Positions 57,714 to 64,000 of a stretch of DNA of 64,000 nucleotides are shown piece after piece. The stretch comes from Allosalinactinospora lopnorensis (GTDB lineage: Bacteria > Actinomycetota > Actinomycetes > Streptosporangiales > Streptosporangiaceae). The stretch covers positions 57,991 to 121,990 of the forward strand of contig NZ_LAJC01000005.1 in the NCBI RefSeq assembly GCF_000981225.1. Reading direction: 5' to 3'. The notes beneath the pieces are model-generated. The model was not told where the DNA came from and made no database searches. It saw only the letters and a program-made list of their open reading frames with translations. Numbering within the stretch: the stretch's first letter is position 1; every line of letters starts with the position of its first letter. The translations under genes were made by a program, and so were the position numbers.

Positions 57714-59135
57714 ATGCACGAAACCATTGACCCGACCCTGTACCGCACACCAGAGGCCGCCATAGCCGCGCCGGCTGAGCGGCTCGCCTATGTGGCCGCT
57801 TTCGATCCCTCCGGAGAACAGGCCGATGCCATATCGGTGATCGACTGCGATCCCTCGTCGAGTTCCTACGGGGAGGTCGTGGGGTGGTCGGAGCTGCCGA
57901 CCGGCGGCAACGAGCTGCACCACTTCGGGTGGAACGCGTGCTCCAGCGCGTTGTGCCATACCGGTCACGAGGGTCACATGGAACGGCGCTACCTGATCGT
58001 GCCCGGCCTGCGGTCCTCGCGCACCTATGTGCTGGACACCAAGCCCGACCCGCTCAACCCGAGGGTTGTGCGCACCATCGAAGCCGAGGAGCTCGCCACC
58101 AAGGCCGGGTACTCGCGGCCGCACACCGTCCACTGCGGTCCCGATGCGATCTTCATGTCCAATCTGGGCGGGGCCGACGGCGACGGCGACGGCCCGGGCG
58201 GCGTGGCGCTGATCGACCACGACACGTTCGACGTCCTCGGCCCCTGGGAGCGTGACAGGGGAGACCAGTTCCTCTCCTACGACGTGTGGTGGCACCTCCT
58301 CCACGACACGATGATCACCTCGGAGTGGGCGACCCCGTCGATGATCGAGAACGGGCTCAACCCGGAGGACCTGCTCAATAGGAGGTTCGGGCACCACCTC
58401 GACTTCTGGAGCATGTCCGAGCGCAAGCTGGTGCAGCGCGTCGATCTCGGTGACGAGCACCAGATGGTGCTCGAAGTGCGGCCGGCGCACGACCCGACCA
58501 AGACGTGGGGTTTCGTCGGCGTGGTCGTCAGCGTTGCCGATCTCTCGGCGTCCGTGTGGATGTGGTTCCGGGACGAAAGCCGTCCGGAGGCCCCGTGGCG
58601 CGTGGAGAAGGTCATCACCATCCCCGCTGAGCCGGCCGATGCCTCCGACCTGCCGCCCGCCCTGCAACCGTTCGAGGCGGTTCCGCCGTTCGTCACCGAC
58701 ATCGACCTTTCCGTGGACGACCGCTGGCTCTACGTCTCCTGCTGGGGGACCGGCGAGCTCAAGCAGTACGACGTCAGCGACCCGCGTAACCCGCGCGAGA
58801 CCGGGTCGGTGCGTCTCGGCGGAATCGTCCGCCGGCAGCCGCACCCGGCCGCGCCCGGGGTGCCGCTGGCCGGCGCTCCGCAGATGGTGGAGGTCAGCCG
58901 CGACGGGAAGCGGGTGTACAGCACGAACTCGCTGTACGCGTCATGGGACGACGTCTTCTACCCGGACGGTGTCGGTGCCTGGGCGGCGAAGTTCGACGCC
59001 GACACCGAAAACGGCGGGCTGTCCATCGATCCGGGGTTCTTCCCGCACGGCGGTGACTTCCGCGGGCTGCGGGTCCACCAGACGCACCTGCAGGGCGGTG
59101 ACGCGTCCAGCGACTCGTACTGCTACACGGGCTGA
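57714..59135 (+). CDS. Selenium-binding protein (SBP56) / methanethiol oxidase family
   Basis: 473 residues, full length. Family signatures: ELHHFGWNACSSALCHTGHE with the conserved Cys, RPHTVHCGPDAIFMSNLGG, DVWWHLLHDTMITSEW, FGHHLDFWSM and the C-terminal GGDFRGLRVHQTHLQGGDASSDSYCYTG. Bacterial members have been shown to oxidise methanethiol to formaldehyde, H2S and H2O2, probably with copper. ATG 57714 is chosen; GTG 57705 is possible, and no clear ribosome binding site is seen. The DUF2182 membrane protein follows 10 bases later, suggesting a joint function. Confidence 0.93.
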   Translation: MHETIDPTLYRTPEAAIAAPAERLAYVAAFDPSGEQADAISVIDCDPSSSSYGEVVGWSELPTGGNELHHFGWNACSSALCHTGHEGHMERRYLIVPGLRSSRTYVLDTKPDPLNPRVVRTIEAEELATKAGYSRPHTVHCGPDAIFMSNLGGADGDGDGPGGVALIDHDTFDVLGPWERDRGDQFLSYDVWWHLLHDTMITSEWATPSMIENGLNPEDLLNRRFGHHLDFWSMSERKLVQRVDLGDEHQMVLEVRPAHDPTKTWGFVGVVVSVADLSASVWMWFRDESRPEAPWRVEKVITIPAEPADASDLPPALQPFEAVPPFVTDIDLSVDDRWLYVSCWGTGELKQYDVSDPRNPRETGSVRLGGIVRRQPHPAAPGVPLAGAPQMVEVSRDGKRVYSTNSLYASWDDVFYPDGVGAWAAKFDADTENGGLSIDPGFFPHGGDFRGLRVHQTHLQGGDASSDSYCYTG

Positions 59136-59145
59136 GGAGTCCGCC

Positions 59146-59883
59146 TTGGCGCAGGGGCTTCTCCGGGAGAACGGAGCCGCGGCGGTGACCATCGGGGGCG
59201 CCGCCGCGGCTTGGGTGGTGCTGCTCGCCGGATACGCGCTCGGCCTGGGTAACCTGCTCGCGCACGGCACGGTGCTCGAGTCTGACAGCAGAGCGCTGCC
59301 CGTCGCTGTGCTCCTGTTCATCGCCGGCTGGCAGGTCATGATCGGAGCGATGATGCTGCCCAGCACCGTCCCGGTCGTGGAGGAGTTCACACGGACCAGG
59401 AACGGCCGGTCGCGGGGCGGCCTGGCCGTCTTCCTCGCCGCCTACTTCGCCGTCTGGACCGTTTTCGGTGTCGCCGCGCTCTCCGGTGACGCCGCCGTCC
59501 ACCATCTCGCGCACAACTGGCACTGGCTTGAGGAGCGCCCGTCGCTGGTGGCCGCCGCCGTACTGGTACTCGCCGGTGCGTATCAGTTCCTCCCGGTCAA
59601 GCGGCGCTGCCTGGCCGAGTGCCGCAGCCCGGCCGGCCTGCTCGACACGGACGGACGGCCCGACGCCGGCGCCTGGCGGCCCGGGGTCCGGCACGCCATC
59701 GCCTGCCTGGGCAGCAGTTGGGCCCTCATGCTGGTCATGTTCGCCGTCGGGGTCCACACCCTCTGGGTGGTCGCCGCCCTGACCGTTGTGCTCCTCGCGG
59801 AGAAGACCTTCCCTATCGGTCCCGGGATCGTGCCGGTCGTCGGCGCGGCCCTCATCGCCGGCGGCGTGTTCGCCGCCTGGTAG
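59146..59883 (+). CDS. DUF2182 predicted metal-binding integral membrane protein
   Basis: 245 residues with about six helices. DUF2182 hallmarks: WQVMIGAMMLPSTVPVVEEF with methionines in a helix, the loop YQFLPVKRRCLAECRSP with two cysteines, and the second-half GVRHAIACLGSSWALMLVMF. The Met/Cys pattern suggests copper or another soft metal. The start is a TTG at 59146, supported by GAGGAG 5 bases away and by the lack of any ATG/GTG giving the first helix; it lies just after the SBP56 stop, so the pair is an operon. Confidence 0.85.
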   Translation: MAQGLLRENGAAAVTIGGAAAAWVVLLAGYALGLGNLLAHGTVLESDSRALPVAVLLFIAGWQVMIGAMMLPSTVPVVEEFTRTRNGRSRGGLAVFLAAYFAVWTVFGVAALSGDAAVHHLAHNWHWLEERPSLVAAAVLVLAGAYQFLPVKRRCLAECRSPAGLLDTDGRPDAGAWRPGVRHAIACLGSSWALMLVMFAVGVHTLWVVAALTVVLLAEKTFPIGPGIVPVVGAALIAGGVFAAW

Positions 59884-59988
59884 CGAGCCGGCCGTCCGCG
59901 CGGCCAGGGGAGCGGCGCCCCTGCCGCGGCCCGCCCGCAAGGGCTTCTCGGGATGCTCGGTAGCCACGGGGCCGGTGCCGATGTGCGG

Positions 59989-60498
59989 TCAGGCTCCGGC
60001 GGCGATGCGCCCGTAGAGCACCAGAGCCCAGATGAGGCAGCCGAACGCGGCGGTCGACGTGATCGCGCGCACGACGTTCCAGCGCACCCAGGATCCCTCG
60101 AAGCGCGCCCGCACCTCGCCGGGGTCGGCGATCCGGTCGACCGGCCCGGCCGCGTCGAGCGCGTTGTTCATCGGGATGTTGCGCGCGATCGTGATCACGA
60201 TCGTCGCGCCGTAGAGCAGGAAGGCGGCCGCGATCCACGGCAGCGCGGCCCGCCCGCCAACGGGAAGATGCAGCGCGGCGGCGGCAAGGGGCAGCACCAG
60301 GGGACCGAAGAAGACGACGAGGAACCAACCGTTGACGATCGCCACGTTGATCCGCTGCATCGTCTCGACGAAGGTCCGGTCGCTGGACTGCCCGAGCCCC
60401 GGCATCACGGCCACGGCGAAGGCGTAGAACAGGCCGGCGGCGAGCCCCATGGTCAGTGTGGCCGCGATCAGCGTCACCCCGCGGAGCACTTCGAGCAT
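59989..60498 (-). CDS. DUF1772 membrane protein (anthrone oxygenase-like)
   Basis: 169 residues, four helices: VTLIAATLTMGLAAGLFYAFA, NGWFLVVFFGPLVLPLAAAA, ALPWIAAAFLLYGATIVITI and the C-terminal STAAFGCLIWALVLYGR. Contains the DUF1772 motif TIARNIPMNNALD and the following RFEGSWVRWNVVRA. Family members include fungal anthrone oxygenases, but most bacterial ones are uncharacterised. It follows the NmrA-like gene by 30 bases and is probably co-transcribed. Confidence 0.88.
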   Translation of the reverse strand: MLEVLRGVTLIAATLTMGLAAGLFYAFAVAVMPGLGQSSDRTFVETMQRINVAIVNGWFLVVFFGPLVLPLAAAALHLPVGGRAALPWIAAAFLLYGATIVITIARNIPMNNALDAAGPVDRIADPGEVRARFEGSWVRWNVVRAITSTAAFGCLIWALVLYGRIAAGA

Positions 60499-60528
60499 CG
60501 GGCCGTCTCCTCTCGTCCCTGCGCTCCC

Positions 60529-61365
60529 TCAGGAGGCCCAGACACCGGCGGCGGTATCGCGTGCATAGTCGGCGAAGTCGCGGGGCTCCCGCCCCACGGC
60601 GCGCTGGACGCCGTCGGCAAGGTGGGTGTTGCGGCCGTCCAGGACGGTTCTCAGTAGATCAGTCAACTGGGTCGCGAACCCGACCGAAGCGCCGTGCTCG
60701 GTAAGCGCGGATGCGAACTCCTCCGGAGAGATCGGCAGGTAGTCGATCCGGCGGCCGGATGCCCCGGCGATCTCCGCGATGGCCTCGGCGAAGGTCAGGA
60801 GCCGAGGTCCGGTCACCTCGTACAGGCGGCCCGCGTGCCCGTGTTCGGTCAGCGCCGCGACCGCGACGTCGGCGATGTCCTCGATGTCGATGAACGGTTC
60901 CGCCACGTCGCCGGCGGGGAACGCGACCGCGCCGCTGCGCACCCCTTCCACCAGGAAGTCCTCACTGAAGTTCTGCGCGAAGAAGCTCGACCGCACTATC
61001 GTCCAGGCGAGCCCGGATTCGCGGACCGCCTGCTCGCTGCGCTGGGCCCCCTCCTCGCCGCGGCCGGTCAGCAGAACCATCCGCTCGACACCGGACCGCT
61101 CCGCGGTCCTCGTGAACGCCCGGATCGTGTCAGCGGCTCCGGGGAAGCCGGCGTCGGGGTAGTAGGCCAGATACACCGACGCCGCGTCCCGCAGCACGGG
61201 CTCCCACGTGGTCCGGTCCTCCCAGTCGAACGGCGGGGCGCCGGAGCGGGAACCGATGCGGACCGGTCGGCCGCGCGCCGCGAGCCGTTCCGCCACCCGG
61301 CGGCCGGTCTTGCCGGTGCCGCCCAGGACCAGTGTCGTTCTCTGCTGTTGCGTATTCTGCGTCAT
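60529..61365 (-). CDS. NAD(P)H-binding NmrA/atypical SDR family protein
   Basis: 278 residues with the N-terminal Rossmann motif LVLGGTGKTGRRVAERLAARG (GxxGxxG). Typical atypical-SDR segments follow: YLAYYPDAG, GVERMVLLTGRGEEGA, WTIVRSSFFAQNFSEDF and FIDIEDIADVAVAAL. NAD(P)H:quinone oxidoreductase or redox sensing are roles known in the family. Start ATG 61365. It is first in a two-gene unit with the DUF1772 gene, and the AraC regulator is divergent 81 bp away. Confidence 0.9.
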   Translation of the reverse strand: MTQNTQQQRTTLVLGGTGKTGRRVAERLAARGRPVRIGSRSGAPPFDWEDRTTWEPVLRDAASVYLAYYPDAGFPGAADTIRAFTRTAERSGVERMVLLTGRGEEGAQRSEQAVRESGLAWTIVRSSFFAQNFSEDFLVEGVRSGAVAFPAGDVAEPFIDIEDIADVAVAALTEHGHAGRLYEVTGPRLLTFAEAIAEIAGASGRRIDYLPISPEEFASALTEHGASVGFATQLTDLLRTVLDGRNTHLADGVQRAVGREPRDFADYARDTAAGVWAS

Positions 61366-61446
61366 ACCCCTATTGAAGTCCCGGGTCGTGAGACGAACCA
61401 TGGCTGATGGGCTCGATCCCATGTCCGTGCGTCTAGACTTCTGGGC

Positions 61447-62379
61447 ATGGACGCGCTCGCGAGTCTCCTTGACGGGCCGCGTGCCCGCGGGGCCTTCCTG
61501 CTCCGCGCGGTCATGGACCCGCCCTGGTCGATACGGGTGGAGGACCGCGCGCCGTTCACCCTGGTGGCCCTCACCCGGGGCAAGGCGTGGGCGCTCTCCG
61601 GCGCGGAGGACGCGCTGGCGCTGGGGTCCGGGGACGTCGCGATCATGCGCGGACCGGACCCGTACACGGTCGCCGGCGATCCGGACACACCGCCCCAGGC
61701 GGTCATCCACCCCGGGCAGCGCTGCACGACCCCGGAGGGGGAGGACCTCGCCCAGTCCATGGGGCTGGGCGTGCGGACCTGGGGAAACAGCCCGGACGGT
61801 GCGACGGAGATGCTCATCGGCACCTACCAGATGCGCGGTGAGATCAGCCGGCGGCTGCTCGCCGCACTGCCGCCACTGGTCGCCCTCGCCGATGCGGCAT
61901 GGGACTCGGCGCTCTTGGCGCTGCTGGGCGCGGAGATCGTCAAGGACGAGCCGGGGCAGGAGGTCGTCCTCGACCGGTTGCTGGACCTGCTGCTGATCGC
62001 TGTCCTGCGCGCCTGGTTCTCCCGCCCGGAGGCCGGGGCACCGGCCTGGTACCGCGCGCACAGCGACCCGGTGGTGGGACGCGCCCTGCGGATGCTGCAC
62101 GGCGACCCGGCCCGCCGGTGGACGGTGGCCGCGCTGGCGGAGGCCGCCGGCGTCTCCCGTGCCACGCTGGCCCGCCGCTTCACCGGCCTGGTCGGCGAGC
62201 CGCCCATGGCGTACCTGGCCAACTGGCGGCTGACCCGTGCCGCGGACCTGCTCCGCGAGTCCGACGCCACGATCGCGACGATCGCCCGGCAGGTGGGCTA
62301 CAGCGACTCCTTCGCGCTCAGCACCGCATTCAAACGCGTCCGCGGTGTCAGTCCGCAACAGCACCGCCTGGACGGGTGA
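61447..62379 (+). CDS. AraC-family transcriptional regulator
   Basis: 310 residues. N-terminal AraC cupin-type ligand domain (residues 1-190, VALTRGKAWALSGAEDALAL, GDVAIMRGPDPYTVAG) and C-terminal double HTH (residues 210-308: WTVAALAEAAGVSRATLARRFT and IATIARQVGYSDSFALSTAFKRVRGVSP). Divergent arrangement suggests that it controls the NmrA-DUF1772 pair, a frequent layout for this regulator subfamily. Start ATG 61447. Confidence 0.92.
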   Translation: MDALASLLDGPRARGAFLLRAVMDPPWSIRVEDRAPFTLVALTRGKAWALSGAEDALALGSGDVAIMRGPDPYTVAGDPDTPPQAVIHPGQRCTTPEGEDLAQSMGLGVRTWGNSPDGATEMLIGTYQMRGEISRRLLAALPPLVALADAAWDSALLALLGAEIVKDEPGQEVVLDRLLDLLLIAVLRAWFSRPEAGAPAWYRAHSDPVVGRALRMLHGDPARRWTVAALAEAAGVSRATLARRFTGLVGEPPMAYLANWRLTRAADLLRESDATIATIARQVGYSDSFALSTAFKRVRGVSPQQHRLDG

Positions 62380-62604
62380 GGCGGCCGCCTGCGCACCTGG
62401 ACCGGAGCCTCGCGGGGGAGTGGTCGGCGCCTGAGGGGGCCGGTGCGCCTGTTCCGCATGGGAGCCGGGCGGCTTGTGTGGTTCCGTGATCTTGACCTGG
62501 CGCGTAACTCACATCACACTCGTCCACGTGCCTTGACGTCGAGAAGAACGCACCAGGGGTCGAGCGCGGGGGATCACTGCTGGTGGGTGAGTGTGGAGTG
62601 ACAC

Positions 62605-63960
62605 ATGCGCCGGATCGGCAACGCCCTCGCGGCCTTCAGCACACGGTGGATCCCCGACGCCTTCGTGTTCGCGATAGGGCTGTCGATTCTCGTCTACCTG
62701 GCCGGGCTCGTCTTCACCGACCACGGGCCGTATCGGCTGGTCCAGGACTGGTACGAGGGATTCTGGGGACTGCTCGAGTTCGGGATGCAGATGACGCTGG
62801 TCCTGGTCACCGGCTATGCGCTGGCGAACTCGCCGCCGCTCAAGCGCGGGATCGAGTGGATCGCCGCGCTGCCCCGCGGTCCCAGGTCGGCATACGCGCT
62901 CACCGCGCTGTGCGCCGCGCTCATGGGGATGGTGCACTGGGGGCTGGGGCTGATCTCCGGTGCGCTGCTGGCCGTCAAGGTCGCCCAGTCCTGCCGGGCG
63001 CGGGGGATCAGGGTGCACTTCCCCCTCCTCGCCGCGTCCGGGTATGTGGGCCTGATGGTGTGGCACAGCGGCCTGTCCGGGTCGGCGCCCCTCCTCGTCA
63101 ACACCCCCGACCACTTCCTGGTCGACGAGATCGGCACGCTGCCGCTCAGCGAGACCATCTTCCAGCCCTTCAACCTGGTCTTTCTCGCCGCGATGCTGAT
63201 CGGCGCGCCCCTGCTGCTGCTGAGCATGCACCCGCGCGTCGAGGAGTGCGAGGAGATCGACGAGGACTTCGGCGCCGCCCGGTCCGAGGATCCGGCCGCC
63301 GCAGCGGCGACCGATACGGCCGTGCAGCGCCGGACACCCGCGCAGCGGCTCATGTACAGCCGGGTCCTGGCCGCGCTCGTGACCGCGGCCGGGCTGGTCT
63401 ACCTGGTGCCCGAGCTGCTGCGCTCAGGCATCGTGGGAATGGACCTGAACCTGCTGAACTTCATGTTCCTGGTGCTCGGCATCGGCCTGCACGGAAGCCT
63501 CGCGAGCTACGCCTCCGCCGCCGCGGACGGGGCGAAGAGCGCGTCGGCGGTCATCATCCAGTTCCCGTTCTATGCCGGGATCATGGGCATCATGGAGCAC
63601 TCGGGCCTCCTGGAGATGATCGCCATGTGGTTCGTGTCGGTGTCCACCCCGTTCAGCTACCCGTTCTGGACGCTGATCAGCGCGTGCCTAGTGAATCTCG
63701 CCGTGCCGTCGGGCGGCGGGCAATGGGCGGTCCAGGGACCGATCGTCGTCAGCGCGTCCGGGGCGCTCGGCGTCGACCCCGGCACCGGGGTGATGGCCGT
63801 CGCGATGGGCGACCAGCTCACGAACGGGCTGCAGCCGTTCTGGGCGCTGCCGCTGCTGGCCCTCACCAGGCTCCGGGCCGGGCAGGTCCTCGGCTACAGC
63901 GCCGTGGTGATGGTGTTCGCCATCGCGATCGCGGGGCTGAGCATCACGTTCCTGCGCTGA
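62605..63960 (+). CDS. Short-chain fatty acid transporter, AtoE family
   Basis: 451 residues with about eleven helices, of the AtoE-type short-chain fatty acid uptake family. Characteristic segments: NALAAFSTRWIPDAFVFAIG at the N-terminus, GMVHWGLGLISGALLA, MVWHSGLSGSAPLLVNTP and AVPSGGGQWAVQGPI near the C-terminus, followed by MGDQLTNGLQPFWALPLLAL. Likely imports butyrate or similar acids. A hydrophilic loop of about 40 residues divides the protein near residue 230. Start ATG 62605. No catabolic partner is visible before the window ends. Confidence 0.93.
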   Translation: MRRIGNALAAFSTRWIPDAFVFAIGLSILVYLAGLVFTDHGPYRLVQDWYEGFWGLLEFGMQMTLVLVTGYALANSPPLKRGIEWIAALPRGPRSAYALTALCAALMGMVHWGLGLISGALLAVKVAQSCRARGIRVHFPLLAASGYVGLMVWHSGLSGSAPLLVNTPDHFLVDEIGTLPLSETIFQPFNLVFLAAMLIGAPLLLLSMHPRVEECEEIDEDFGAARSEDPAAAAATDTAVQRRTPAQRLMYSRVLAALVTAAGLVYLVPELLRSGIVGMDLNLLNFMFLVLGIGLHGSLASYASAAADGAKSASAVIIQFPFYAGIMGIMEHSGLLEMIAMWFVSVSTPFSYPFWTLISACLVNLAVPSGGGQWAVQGPIVVSASGALGVDPGTGVMAVAMGDQLTNGLQPFWALPLLALTRLRAGQVLGYSAVVMVFAIAIAGLSITFLR

Positions 63961-64000
63961 CCTTTGGGCGGCGGCACCCCGGCCGCGGGCCCGCGCGGGG

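Overview
The window is high-GC (about 70% G+C), densely packed, frequently GTG-started DNA of an actinobacterium. The tkt-tal-pgi-zwf operon, the ctaA/ctaB haem A genes beside a sufR-sufBD-Rieske-sufC-sufS-sufU-sufT operon, and a PucR-type fasR regulator next to fabD-fabH-acpP-fabF-accD are all actinomycete arrangements. Nocardiopsaceae or Streptosporangiales is the best guess, but the family is inferred from style and gene order, not proven.

Layout. (1) 1-6.5 kb: pentose-phosphate/glycolysis operon on the minus strand (tkt, tal, pgi, zwf; zwf runs off the left edge). (2) 7-11.2 kb: haem O synthase (ctaB), a small four-helix membrane protein, a PrsW-type membrane protease and haem A synthase (ctaA). 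(3) 11.3-16.6 kb: mixed genes (orphan protein, EamA exporter, arginine deiminase, Nudix hydrolase, two-gene ABC exporter). (4) 16.9-23.6 kb: complete SUF iron-sulfur operon headed by its repressor sufR, closed by a strong hairpin. (5) 23.6-29 kb: a large protein of unknown function, an SseB-like protein, an SGNH hydrolase and a degenerate EAL-CBS protein. (6) 29.1-35.8 kb: type II fatty acid synthesis operon with a divergent PucR regulator. (7) 36.3-59.9 kb: a stress/dormancy island with two universal stress proteins, an Acg-type nitroreductase, an XRE-PNPOx fusion, five CBS-BON proteins, a DUF899 protein, a macro-domain hydrolase, a flavodoxin, a GNAT-acyl-CoA synthetase fusion, an APH-AAA kinase fusion, Hsp20, a P1B-5-type metal ATPase with a C-terminal hemerythrin domain, a STAS protein, a selenium-binding-protein homologue and a DUF2182 membrane protein. 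(8) 60-64 kb: DUF1772 and NmrA-like genes opposite an AraC regulator, then an AtoE-type short-chain fatty acid transporter.

The most coherent biological signal is region 7. Its gene content closely parallels the DosR/DevR regulon of mycobacteria and the OsdR regulon of Streptomyces, and many of its promoters carry a GGGAC-N4-GTCCC-like palindrome. This suggests one regulon for low oxygen or redox stress, although no DosR-type regulator or sensor lies in the window.

The second strong signal is technical: at least six genes (tal, the orphan at 11.3 kb, GNAT-acyl-CoA synthetase, CBS-BON copy 2 twice, CBS-BON copy 4), and probably CBS-BON copy 3, are broken by apparent one-base losses, mostly in G/C runs. 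Restoring one base repairs the reading frame in each. This pattern looks like sequencing error and should be corrected before any biological reading of broken or fused genes.
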